This document shows, piece after piece, positions 22,649 through 33,727 of a stretch of 64,000 nt of DNA. A model generated the notes under the pieces. The model made no database searches. It was not told where the DNA came from and saw only the letters and a program-made list of their open reading frames with translations. Where the stretch lies: the NCBI GenBank assembly GCA_009869945.1, contig WIXG01000176.1, positions 1-64,000 of the forward strand, given 5' to 3'. This DNA comes from Mesaphorura yosii (lineage: Eukaryota > Arthropoda > Collembola > Poduromorpha > Tullbergiidae). Both the position numbers and the translations under genes were made by a program. Positions within the stretch are counted from its first letter, which is position 1. Every line of letters starts with the position of its first letter.

Positions 22649-23837
22649 ACTCGTACTACAGAGGATACACTAGAAAATTATGTCAATTTTTCTATGCGAT
22701 TGTTTGTGAGACTAAAATGTGTGACAATTGATTGGTTGATTGTACGAATGAATTGTTGTCTGATTTTCAAGGCAAGTCAGTAAAGTCAATTTACCGAATG
22801 CAAAGAGAGATCAGAATGAATGCAGTAACAAATTTTCTCAGATTTTGACCGTTGAAATAAGTCTGGTTTCACCCTTCGGGCTCGGCTGGTTGCAATGTCT
22901 CACTAAACCGGAGGGGCAAAATGAAACAACGCAGTTTAGAAGGGTGTTGAAAAACTGGAAGGGAAGCGAATACAGAACAAACACATTGAGCGAGCTGGTT
23001 AGCCAGCTGTTTCCTTTAACGGACAATTTACTCCATCCACAACTAATTGCAGTATCCTCTTCTAAAGACTGCAACACGGCACCTGTCAAACGGAAGAAGT
23101 GCGTCTCTGGTGTTCTCTTTCTGCAAATTGGAACGATTGTTGCGATTCCATGGTCAATGAGAATGAGACAAGATGCTAAAAATCCCAGAATCCTGTATTG
23201 TCTTCGGCAAGAATCGTTCTAAATTCACCTCCCTCCAACCCAGCTGACTGACGATATCATCCAGCATCATTTACAAGCAGGGCAATTGCAATTTATGCGG
23301 CATAGCAGTGAAACTTGGAAGATCCAGCGAATGAATGGTTGGTCTGTTGAAGGCTGATCTTGGGCCTGGAAGCATTTAACTTTGTTGTCCTGCCCTGTGT
23401 GTTACAATTCATGCGCAATCGAGCAGCCAAAATTCAACTTTATTATTACACGTACGGTTCGAAAGTAAAAGTGAGCAAAGTTGCTAAATTCCAATGAAAG
23501 CAGTCGCACTTGATCTTTGGCCTGCAAAACGACAACATCAACAGATTTAATTTAACAGCTTCTTCCATCTTAAAGGATCTTAAAGGGTGTGAAAATTAGT
23601 CACGGGCGCTCGTGTGACAATTTCGTCACAAAGGACTCTCCAGTCCCGTTTGTGGTGAAAATTATATTATCCTGAAGCGCCGGTTTCGCCTAACAAAAGT
23701 TCTAATAAGAGTTGGTAAGTTTAAGTTTGTCGGTTAATCGTGTTTATAGGACTCTTCTGAATTGACTGTATAAATGTGTAGGCCTGAAAAGGAACGTTCG
23801 CATGGGAGGTGTTACCTGACTTTCTGACACTTGTGCC
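22649..23837. other. Divergent intergenic region with an unsupported ORF
   Basis: A plus-strand frame at 22845-23222 (125 codons) has no recognisable motif, signal peptide or splice partners. Otherwise this is the upstream region of the RhoGEF (-) and the acidic membrane protein (+). Confidence 0.3.
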
Positions 23838-25364
23838 ATGGGTTCAACTGGTGAAGATCATCCTGCAGTTTCGATCAATCATCCTAATGGGAGCGGCGAT
23901 GATACCAATCCCGATGATACGTCTAACATAGCGTCACCCACCACTATAAGTCAAACTATAAATGCGCAACAAAGTACCTCGTCTGATCCGACAGCCAGTT
24001 TAGCAGCTGGCATCAGGCATCGAGCAGTTACCAGCGCAGGACATCCAGTAGCTCCTGCATCAACGTTGCCGCTGCAAGTAAGAAACATTATAACAAAAAT
24101 ATATGTAAGAATATCACGCTGTTGATAGCTAAATTAAAGATTAAGTTCCTTTACACAGCCAAGACCTGGCGAAACACCTCAAGAAAGGCGAAGAAGAAGA
24201 CTGCAAAGGGATAGAGAGCAATTACTGTCACTAATTAATGCCAACCCTGTCGCATGTCTTTGTATATTGGTAGTTGCCTCCGTTGTCGTCGTTGGAGTTG
24301 GATATTTTTTATACGAATTGCATTTGGCGTACAAGTATTCGTCAATCATTCATAAGTTACATATATCATCATTGAAGGATGGGTATGGTGCACCAGCTTC
24401 GTTTTCGTCTAGTCAAAAAGCGCCTCAAGGCAGCGCAAAAACATCGTCTACCGGAAGCTCATTTAATGAACCAAATAATCCTGAAGTCAAAAAGCCACCG
24501 ATGCTGGACGAAGAAACTGAAATGTACGCAAAACAACTTCAAACGGTCTTGGGCAACCTTAAGCGCACCATCAACAGAATTGAGAAATCCAATTCTACGA
24601 CCTCCATTGCTGGCCTTGTTGAATTAAAGCCGTTCGGATCAAAGGACGGTGAAGCGGGCCCCACTGGCTTCACAACTGAAATTAATTCTGAAGATGCCAA
24701 ATCTAACTCGGCAACCCAGAACACCAGTCCAAATGAAGATTTATATACCTTTCTGACGAAGGGCTTCGTGAAGGATGCTAAACCGAAGAAAATGCCACAA
24801 GTGGAACAAGACCAACAAGACCATTCTGCTCCAAGCAAACTTCAACAATCGTTCCCAGATTATATACGAGACCTGAAATCATCGCTTGAAGCGGAAGCAA
24901 AACGAGCTCAGGACAAATTGGACGACTGGATTGAAAAGCATCGTCACGAGTACACAAACGAAGACGAATGGAACCAGGCGGTCGAGTTGAAGAAGGCGAA
25001 GGAAGATGACTACAACAGATTTTTGGACGCCATGTTTTACGTAGCTGAAGAACTCGAATTAGATTACGCAGAGAGTGGTTTGGGCGCGGTTGAGAACAAC
25101 AACGAGGAGGATTCAGTGACACTTGGCAAACTACTGGAAATATTGGCCAAGGGAGCGAGAGCCAATGATGATGATATTGAGGAGTATGCTTATTCGAGCG
25201 ATGTTTCTGGTGATGCTGCAAGTGCGAAGGGGACCAAGCAAACAAAGTCCGAAAACCAAGATAATAATGACTGGGCTTATGAAATGTGGGACGACGATGA
25301 AGAGGATGATTGGGAAGACAGAAGCCAGGAAGATCACGCAGAGGCAGGACCGCAATTTGCATGA
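23838..25364 (+). CDS. Acidic single-pass membrane protein, unrecognised family
   Basis: Two exons (23838-24077, 24159-25364) give 481 aa. I do not recognise the family. The N-terminal 80 residues are Ser/Thr/Pro-rich. A basic Arg-rich patch (ETPQERRRRLQRDREQL) sits just before one strong membrane segment (CLCILVVASVVVVGVGYFLY, about residues 112-132). After the membrane comes a polar linker, then a charged helical stretch around SFPDYIRDLKSSLEAEAKRA to AVELKKAKEDDYNRFLDAMF that could form a coiled coil. The C-terminus is strongly acidic (DDEEDDWEDRS). The positive patch before the TM suggests the N-terminus stays in the cytosol. The open frame is long, uninterrupted and compositionally protein-like, so it is likely real. 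Function is unknown. Confidence 0.75.
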
Positions 25365-25986
25365 GGCTATTAGTATACCATGTTTCCTGTGATATCAGAT
25401 ACCAGAATTAAGTTATGTTCAAATTGTTACAATTGGTTCGTAAAATACCCGGTATCATCTACCAAAAATTTTTACCTTAGCTGTAGGCTGTAGGCCTGTA
25501 GAATATTTTGTCGCAATCCAAATTAATGGCCCCAGGATTTACGCAAAGCATTTATATTTTATAACTAAGTTCCTAACCAAATGAATCAAGAAACGTCTTT
25601 CAAATCAGATTCAAGCTCGAGTTTAGTTTAAGTTAATTCACTTGTTCATTCATCGCTCACGTAAAAAAAACTAATCATTCAATTCAAGACTACTAAAATT
25701 AAATATTACAAGTGCATTCCTATTGCTTGTAGGCTAACTTTACGGGCGAAATTATCAATTAGGTCGTGTGAGAGATTTACTGCGATTGCGTGAGGTATTC
25801 ATGATACTCTTAATTTAAGCAAATGTTTCAAGAACATCATGAAATCGTTGCTTATGTATTAATTTATGCGATTGATTGAATGTGCCGGTGCCTTAAACTT
25901 CCTGGACATCCTGGACTGAAATCCTCCGAGTTCGTGAATGAGTACAATTAATAAGAATAAATTAACTATGCACTAAACGATTACGA
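25365..25986. other. Convergent 3' intergenic region, AT-rich
   Basis: This lies between the stop of the acidic membrane protein (+) and that of the LDLa protease (-). It probably consists of both 3' UTRs. No coding signal was found. Confidence 0.4.
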
Positions 25987-27680
25987 TTAGCCACGTAATC
26001 TTTTCTTAATCTGACACGTTTCCACGCTACTTCTACAATGGCCATGGCATGTCACTTCAATCGAGCATTGAATGCAGCGGAACCCTGGCTCGCAATGATG
26101 TTGTCTGTCGCACTTCTTCAAGAATACCTTCGTAAATGATGATCCCCAGTTACGAATTCTGTGCGAACAAGTTCCAAAGAATCTTCCGTATTGATAATCA
26201 CTGTCATTAAATTGAAAATAGCAAAACTCGCTCGCTCTGTAACATTTTCCACTGCAAGCGATTTCATCTGCCCGACATCCGCTGCAGCCAAGCTCGTCTT
26301 GGCCGTCCACGCAATCAACTACGCCATCACAGACTTCATGCCCGGGAATACTTTTTTCTGTGCACCTGAACGGGCCCTGGCGTGGACTCACTGGAAATGT
26401 GGGTGGTTGAGGTGGTAGTCTGTCAATTTCGGCTGTAACTGGCGGCGGCAGTGGTGGTGGCTGAACAAAGCTCCAGCCGAAGGGCGGCCGCTGAATGGCA
26501 TTGATTTCCGAGGAAGAATCCGGCACGAGAAAGTCTACCGGGCTGTGTTTCGGTTTCGGACAATCCTCTTCATCTGACGAGTCTGAATGAGGAGGACTTG
26601 ATAATTTACGTGAACTCAAGTATTTAATGAATATTTTAATGAGTATTCTTTGTGTTTGTGTACCTCCGCAATCGTTGTCTCTGTCGCATTTGTAAGCTTT
26701 CGGAATGCATTTTCCATTTCTGCATTGAAATTGTTTTGCATTGCAATGAGCTTTTCCTTTTGCTGAATTGATTCTGATTACATTTCTGATCCAGTCGACG
26801 TAATGGATGACATTCACGTACACCACCGGTTTCGTCGTCCGTGAACACTCCCCGTCTTCGCCAAACGACGTTATACCACAAAGCCTGAATGGATGGTTGA
26901 CACAGAACAACGGAGACCCAGAGTCTCCCTTGCAACTGACCATGTTCTTCTCGCCGCGTGCGCAAATCATTTTCTGTGGGAAGAATTCCGCATGCAATTG
27001 ATAACTCTCCCGACATTTGCTCTCCGACATGAGTCTGACAGCCGTTTTGAGAAGCATGTCCGGTATGACATTGTTTTCCTTGAAACCCCAACCGTAAACA
27101 CGAGCAAATCCTAGAAGAAAAAAGTTTTCCCATTTCCAGAATCAAATTAAAGCAAGCGTTGGCATCAATTAAGGCTGAATTCAAACATTGGGAATTACCC
27201 GTCGTTGTTGGGGCTGTCGTCAAATGCACACTGTTTACCCTTTGACTGAACTCCAGCGGGGAACTTAGCACCAAGATGATAATATCATCCGCATGTGTGT
27301 CTGGATTGTAGGGTGGGTTGGGCTTGATGATGCGAACCACCTGGCGAGTTTGCGAGCCAGGCCCCGGAGTCCGGGACAATTCACCAGCAGTTATGTTGAG
27401 TGTGTCTAGGGGGTAGTCGGTTCTTCTATTAGCGTCGTACACACAATGCGCTGCCGTGAGCACCAACAGCGTACTCAGAATTGTGCCACCACAAACGATA
27501 TCGCCGAACACACTGTTCTTAATCTGTGCGATGTAAGGCACATCTTCGATGGAGCGTACGGCGTGTCCTAAAATTAAGAGCCATGCATTAGGCAGGGTAC
27601 CAAAATTAACCTGCCTTAGTAAAAATGTAAAAACACTCACCTTTTAGAATTAGAGGACTGATGGGCTCGATCGACGTCAT
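25987..27680 (-). CDS. Chymotrypsin-fold serine protease with C-terminal LDLa and Cys-rich modules
   Basis: Four exons (27641-27680, 27199-27567, 26664-27110, 25987-26582) give 483 aa. The protease domain occupies about residues 8-250, with His54 (LTAAHC), Asp108 (HADDIIILVL) and Ser200 (SCKGDSGSP). The S1 position is Val194 rather than Asp, and GDSGSP replaces the usual GDSGGP, so trypsin specificity is unlikely. A canonical LDLa module follows ([20 protein letters not shown] ... SSDEEDC), interrupted by an intron. Then come a Pro-rich linker, a second LDLa-like unit (FRCTEKSIPGHEVCDGVVDC) and two further Cys-rich stretches ending CRSSVETCQIKKRLRG. No signal peptide is visible at the chosen ATG. 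The frame stays open upstream to an acceptor (CTAG) through DSCVLKM, so a missed 5' exon is likely. Confidence 0.8.
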
Positions 27681-28296
27681 TTTGAGGACACAGCTATCAA
27701 TTAAATCCTAGTCAAATGGGTTTAAGGCATTGCCTCTTCCAGCACAACGGCCGTAGCTGATATTGGTTGATAACTTGCAGTTTATGTCACAAACGTCTTA
27801 CTCGTGACAGAGTTACTACTAACAAGCGTTACTACAAGACGTTACTAGCAAGCAAGTTTGATAATGTGCAATAAAGGGCTGACATTTTTTCTGCGTGTTG
27901 GAAAGCCACAGTTACCAGTTCCATAAAACTGGCAATTTGCGGTTTCCAGTTCAACGTCCATTCATTGGCAATTTCTTGTGGGTTTTCCTCAAATAATTAT
28001 GCTAATTTAAAGGCAAGAAATCAACTTATTTCTGCGTTTCGAAGAAAGGCGTGACAGGGACAAACAAGCAGTTCCTATTGTACATGATTGCTAAAATTAT
28101 GACATTCACAAATTACAGCTTCAATTATAGTCGAAATCAAACGGCGGACATTGAATGAAGGTGACACAAGGAGACTTTATAACCCTCACGTTAACTTAAC
28201 ACGACCAAGTCGCAAGGGTTCTGGAGTTCTTGACTAATCAGAGTCACTTTAATTTATTGTATTTGTCATTAAATAGTGCATAAAAATAAAGTGGTG
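27681..28296. other. Spacer between the tandem LDLa proteases
   Basis: This should contain the promoter and possibly an unrecognised signal-peptide exon of the downstream protease, plus the 3' end of its degenerate neighbour (TTTATT at 28253, an AATAAA on the minus strand). I could not find a convincing signal-peptide exon. Confidence 0.35.
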
Positions 28297-29859
28297 TTAG
28301 CCTCGTAATCTTTTCTTAATGTCGCACACTTCTAAGCTACTTCTACAATTTGGGCTGCACTTGACGTCTACAGTACATCGAATACATCGGAATCCAGGCT
28401 CACAAAACTGCTGTCTGTCGCATTTTCGTGGTTCTGCGATACGATGGACCCCACTCTCGGTGCGTGCGAGTGCAGGTTCCAAAAATGTCCCATACCGAAA
28501 ATTACTGTCACCATATTGGAAGTACCAAAAATCATTGGCTTTGTAGCATTGGTTGGAGCTCCTGCTTAACATTTCATTGTGTGGGCACCTAAAGTAGCCG
28601 TACTCGTCAGCATCTTTCGCGCAGTCCCCTGCGCCATCGCAGACTTGATACCCCGGGATTGTGTTCTCTGCACATCGAAATTGAATTGGAGCAGAAGGCG
28701 GGGTAACTGGTTAGCGGATTTCTGGCATGATTGGTGTTCGTGGCCACTCGGGGGGTCGAGATTCTTTCCGTCGTTGGTGTTCTAGCTGGTGTAACTTTCT
28801 TCTTGGGAGGAGCGCAATCCTCCTCGTCTGATAAATCCCCGCAATCATCTTCCAAATCGCATTTGTAGGCTTTTGGAATGCATTTCCCATTCTTGCATCG
28901 AAATTCTTTAGTCGCACAGGAGGACGGGGTCTGTTCGTACTGCTGAATCACACTTTTGATCCAGCCCAAGTGGTAGATCGCATTCACATAAACGACAGGT
29001 CCTGAAGTCCGAGAGTAATTTTTGTCTTCGCCAAACGACGTGAATCCACAAAGCCTGAACGGGTGATCGAGGCAGGAAAGCGGAGATCCGGAGTCGCCCT
29101 TGCAACTTGCGGAGTTGTCTTCGCCGCGTGTGCAAATCATTTCAAGAAATGATTTGCACACGCGGCGAAGTATTCCGAATGCATGGGATGGCTTTCTCAG
29201 CACTTTGCACAGAAATCAGTCTAACAGTCGTCCTGAGAAGTGTATCAGATGGTCTGTCGTCCTCCGTATGACCCCATCCATAAGTGCGAGCAAATCCTGG
29301 AGAAATTTTAACTAACTATGTAATGTAAATTGACAATCAAGACCAACGAATGACTCGGTTCTACCCAAAGTCGGTTTACGGTTTACCTATTCCTGGCTCA
29401 ATTTCTCTCAGCGGTGCGGGTTGCACCTTATCGTTGAACTGTAATAGGGAGTCTAATACAAGAATCACGATATTATTCGTATACCTATCCGAATCAAGTT
29501 TGAAGATGCGGACAACTCGACGCTTTTGGGCATGTCCACCGGATCTTATTTTCAGGACACCAACAACTACACTAAAGATGGAGAGTGGGAGTTCCACGGT
29601 GTTCTCACTGTTGTACAAGCAATGAGCCTCAGTGACGATGTGCAGCGCGCTGATGATTGTTCCGCCACACTTCAAGGCGTCGTACACTCTGATCTGGGAA
29701 ATGTACGGCATTTCTTCGATTTCAAGTACGCCCTGAGCTAGAATGAATATGCAAGTGAGGTTAAGCTGAATAGGTAGGCACGAGGCATGAATGTTTCTAG
29801 GACTTACCTTTCCCTATGAGAGGACTGATATCCAGACTACCAAAAACGGGGACAGTCAT
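28297..29859 (-). pseudogene. Degenerate paralogue of the LDLa serine protease
   Basis: Exon 1 (29808-29859) and exon 2 (29387-29737) are intact and match the neighbour (ISPLIGKG, EEMPYISQIRVYDALKCGGT, TEAHCLY). The catalytic Asp position reads RYTNNIVILVL, so Asn replaces Asp. Exon 3 starts at 29296 in frame (FARTYGWGHTEDDRPSDTLL) but the frame is lost before the block [20 protein letters not shown]. By eye the copy is about 5 bases shorter than its neighbour just upstream, and it carries an extra inverted 25-bp segment. The LDLa module ([17 protein letters not shown]) is intact. In the Pro-rich linker the frame shifts again, and one stop appears in the expected frame. The final Cys-rich exon runs cleanly to KKRLRG and stop. 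Sequencing errors could explain one break but hardly all, so I call it a pseudogene. Confidence 0.72.
29119..29170. repeat. Perfect 25-bp inverted repeat with 2-bp spacer
   Basis: CTTCGCCGCGTGTGCAAATC... at 29119-29143 is repeated as an exact reverse complement at 29146-29170, separated by AA. The left arm corresponds to normal protease coding sequence (on the minus strand, EMICTRGED). The right arm has no counterpart in the neighbouring paralogue. See findings. Confidence 0.95.
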
Positions 29860-30429
29860 TTTGAGCTAAATTCGATCTCACCGAATTTCAGCTCGTGATT
29901 CGCAAGCTCAAGCTGGAGAAAATCAAGAAACCCCACGAGCGGATTGGAATCGAGACTTGAGTAAATTGCGTACAACACAGCCACATTTATACGTGGTAGA
30001 AATGTCAAGAGAGTCGGCTTTGAAATAAAATCGTACCGTGTACTTGCTGACTTGTGTGACGTATTGCATGTGGCTTCTTCGTCGCGACCGACAGAAAGAA
30101 ATCAAGCGGTGCCGTAAAATCGGACTCTGGACTGACTGAGTATCATCTTGCAAACAACTTAACACTACTGTTTAAATATTAATTCGCATTGTTCAAATTC
30201 TATGGATAAAGTACGCACCGACAAAGAGATCTTTATTTAGCAAGAAATATCATGTTGACTTGCACGTATTTTCAGTCATGCGTATTTACAAACGTTTGAG
30301 ACGACAAATCAGGTGCCTCGTGTCGGTAGTCTTCAAGTTTTCTTCCGGGAATCAGTGAATCACAGTTTCAATTTGAAAACGTGAACGTGTGAGTAGCATA
30401 AAATGTCTGAATCCTTCGATCACTCCAAA
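29860..30429. other. Intergenic, no gene seen
   Basis: This is the upstream flank of the degenerate protease and the 3' flank of SEC14-like copy B. Nothing recognisable on either strand. Confidence 0.4.
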
Positions 30430-31604
30430 TTATTGATCCGTGCAATTATTCGATGAAGCATTGGAGGAGAATGGCTGACCGGTTCCACCGTACTCACACG
30501 GAATAGATTTGGGTGGTAACCTCGCTCGAAGAATTGCCTTCCATGAGTGACCATCATTCGATCCGTCGTAAATTTCAATTTTCGAGAGCGTTCGGGAAGA
30601 AATGAGTGGTTTCAGAAGATTGAAGCCATATTGAAATACCCACGGAGCTGAACCAAAAGAAATGATGTACTTTCTTATTTGTTAAACATGATGATTAAAC
30701 TTTCCTTAAACTCTCGTATGCCTTCACTTACCATTTATAATGTAACAAGAGTGCAAAATTTCGGGATAGTTGTCTTCAAACTCGCCCAGCACTTGAAAGA
30801 CCATACGCATTGCTGCAAAATATCAAGACGTTGCAATTATTGAATTTAGCTAGTTTAATCTTTGAAGAAAACGTACACTCAATATGGGTAACAGTCCTGA
30901 AGGTAAGCCCTTGGGAATCGAGCAGGAAAATAACTTGCGTCACTTTTTCCTTTCGTCTTTTCGAAATTTCTAGTATGATTTCTTCCAAAATCTTTCGCCA
31001 ATATCTCACGACGTCTTCGCTTAGCCCACTCTCCAAAATTCGTCTGATATTCCATCGTCCGAAGGGTGCCACGAGTACTGAAAAATATTCCATATTTGAA
31101 TGTGTCAAAACTCTTTGGGCAATGAAAGTAGAGAGTGCCTCTTTCCTCGAGACAAAGCGTACTTGGTCTTCCCGAGGCGTCTTCCCCTGTGAATTTGTAT
31201 CGAAACTGATTTTCAATCACATCCGGCACTCTTACATCGAGTATCTTCGCGATTCTAAGCTCGGCTCGCCATTCAATGCTCTGCAATACAGCGAAGCAGT
31301 TAATTAACTGACGACTGAAGTGGGCGATTGCGACTGAGGTGCATTTACAGCTTTGAGCATTAGTGCAGCCTTTTGAACGTTCAGATTCCGTGCACGCAGC
31401 CATCGAATGAGGTAGTCATCGTCGATTTCGCTAATCTCAATCCTGCTACTGACTATTGTTTCAGCCAGCGGACGGAACTAGAAACAAATGTCAAATAAAT
31501 CAATTGCAAGTAAAGAAGTGATTCTCAAACCAAACCTGACGCACCAAACTCAAAGCCTTTCTCTCCTCATTCGAAAACGGATCCTCATATGATAAGGATT
31601 CCAT
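30430..31604 (-). CDS. SEC14-like (CRAL-TRIO) lipid-transfer protein, copy B
   Basis: Six exons (31536-31604, 31349-31477, 31163-31280, 30877-31077, 30732-30812, 30430-30647) give 271 aa. The order of motifs matches copy A: DDDYLIRWLRARNLNVQKAA, SIEWRAELRI, ILVAPFGRWNIRRILESGLS, VTQVIFLLDSQGLTFRTVTH, NYPEILHSCYIIN, then APWVFQYGFNLLKPLISSRT. All five introns sit at equivalent codons with the same phases as copy A, and exons 3-5 have identical lengths (118, 201 and 81 bp), so the two genes are duplicates now in opposite orientation about 16 kb apart. The N-terminus (MESLSYEDPFSNEERKALSL) is longer than in copy A and lacks its Gly2. The C-terminus also extends further. The gene is divergent from MED27, with about 580 bp between starts. 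Confidence 0.85.
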
Positions 31605-32185
31605 ATCTTCTTGTTTCGTAACGAAACTCTTTTCTGAAAGTCTGAACTGCAGAGCATCCTATCAAGAACTGACTAAGAGTGATAATTTTCTAGCAGCCTT
31701 GTGTGCATTTGTAGCACGCAAATATATGTGATAGGTCAAGGGTCTAACCTTCCACGTGTAAAAGTAACATTTATCATCGACGATAACAAACTGTCGTTGA
31801 CTTACTGATATTGATCTCAATATAAGACAGGGAACTGGTGCAACAAGACCTGAATACTCGATGGAAGGTTGAGATTTTAGCTGAGCCCTAATTTCATAAT
31901 TGACTATCTGACCTCAGCTCAGGTTCAGAAAGTTCACATCAAGTTGCAGTTAGGAATTTCATCTCTTGTCAGTCGAGTCGTAGAGCTTTTCCCGTGTGAA
32001 TGAGACGACATTATGAATGCAACGCTTGAGAACGGCGGCAATTCGAAATGTACAGCCAAATACGTTCGACAAACAGTTCTGAAAATGTTATCGATGGTCG
32101 CTGTTGCTCAATTGCCAAGCTTTCAATATTTGGCATTAATTTAGGCCTAACCCTAATTGTTAGGCAATAGTCAGTGGTACCGGAA
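31605..32185. promoter_or_regulatory. Shared upstream region of SEC14-like B and MED27
   Basis: This is a 581-bp head-to-head spacer between two divergent starts and probably includes both promoters and 5' UTRs. An in-frame GTG upstream of the MED27 ATG is not considered the start. No TATA element was identified. Confidence 0.4.
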
Positions 32186-33475
32186 ATGAGTGACAACATG
32201 AGTGGTGGCGGTTCAACCTTGGATGTCCTCCAAAGTGCGCTGGACACCGTCAAGACCTTGCGCTGTAATATGGCTGGCTTGTTTACAATGCTCGCGTCCG
32301 GATTAAAATCCATCGATGGACACTCAGCCAGCGATGAACAAGATGTCAAGGCGTTTCGCATTGAATTTCAGTCCATGATTTCCAAGATTTATGAAAATAT
32401 CAAGTAAGTTATCGAGAAAACTGGATTGCCAAGCTGAGTCGCTTCATCTGACATGAAGACCGTGTCATTTAACGCATTTGTGCGATTTCAGGGAAGTGGA
32501 ATCGTACGTCACTGGACTTAATTCGCCTGTTAGTCCTTTCAACCTTGGGAATACCAGTTTAGTGAATCACGAAGTTGGATCGGAACAAATTGCGATGTAC
32601 TCTCAGCTTGTGGATAGCTACAAGTGGCTTGACAAAGTAATTTACAGAAGCAGAAATTGGGAATTGGAATGTTGATATGCCTGGCAGCAGGGCAGCTCCC
32701 AATCCTAAGTTTAAATGAAATTCCTTTTTATTTGCAGGTACACGAGTATTCAGCAATTGCAGGTCCCAATCTTGGACAGAATCAATTGAAGCGAACGTAT
32801 TTCAGCGCGAGTTTATCGGCAAAGAGAAGGCGAACTTTGACTAACAATTACGTGGTGTCACCGCAAGCTGTTGATAGTGCGATTATTGGAATAGCTAACT
32901 CATATAAGGACATGGAAATTAATATCAGCAGACCATTGGGAACGAACGCAGTTCTTTGTGTAATGACACAACCTTGAATGACATTGAACTGGAGCTTTTA
33001 TAGCACTCACCATTCACTGTCTGAATTGAAACAGGTAACACTGGGGCGAGCATTACGAGCCATCGTAATTCTGAAGGGCTGGCTGATAGAATGGGTTGTT
33101 ATCCGTGGATTAAGTGAAGATTTCTCGAAAGAAGACGATACACTTGATCTCTGGTCAGAGTCCAGATTTAAGGTATTTCAAAAGGTGACAGACAATGCGA
33201 ATGCAGCAATGCTTCATTTCTGTGTACCGACCTACCCGGAATTGAGTGTCCGATCTTTCCTGGTGAGTTTCCCACAGTTAATTTAAATGACGAAACCAAC
33301 TTGGTTTCTTAATGATTCCGACGCTTTCTAAATATTTTAGACTTGGCTGCATTCATTCATAACATTGTTCAGTCAACCTTGCAAGAAATGTGGCCTCCAT
33401 TTGTCAAACAATATGCCTCCAACCTGGAGAGACTTGAGGAGTCTGGAACCTTTCCATGAGGAATGCAAACCTTGA
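32186..33475 (+). CDS. MED27: Mediator complex subunit 27
   Basis: Five exons (32186-32403, 32492-32636, 32738-32959, 33035-33262, 33341-33475) give 315 aa, close to the 311 aa of human MED27. MED27 sits at the tail/head junction of Mediator and helps RNA polymerase II transcription. Family blocks are clear: an N-terminal coiled region, IAMYSQLVDSYKWLDKVHEY, GQNQLKRTYFSASLSAKRRR, INISRPLGTNAVLCVTLGRA, LDLWSESRFKVFQKVTDNAN and, at the end, TWLHSFITLFSQPCKKCGLH followed by MPPTWRDLRSLEPFHEECKP. The C-terminal CxxC...FHxxC pattern of the family is present. The ATG at 32186 is the first in frame. Confidence 0.93.
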
Positions 33476-33727
33476 GTTGACTGATGAATCTTTTCGTATT
33501 ACATGTATTATTTGTATGAACAAGTTTTTGATGAAAGCTTGAATTTTACCTTCAGATTTATTATAAGAATCAAGGGCTGAATTGGAGTAACAATAATGAT
33601 CAATGATTTTTGAATGAATTCATCATAAACTCTAAAGAAACAAAATCTCGTTATAGAATGTAAAATTGTGGAATCGAAGCAACTCTCCATTTTCTTGTTT
33701 ATCGCATGTTCTCTTGCATTTGAGAGT

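Noticed and set aside
22845-23222. Plus-strand ORF of 125 codons.
   Set aside because: No motif, no signal peptide, no splice partners, and an overlapping minus-strand frame of similar quality, so chance is the simpler explanation.
24778-25362. 194-codon minus-strand ORF.
   Set aside because: Antisense shadow of the acidic membrane protein's coding exon.
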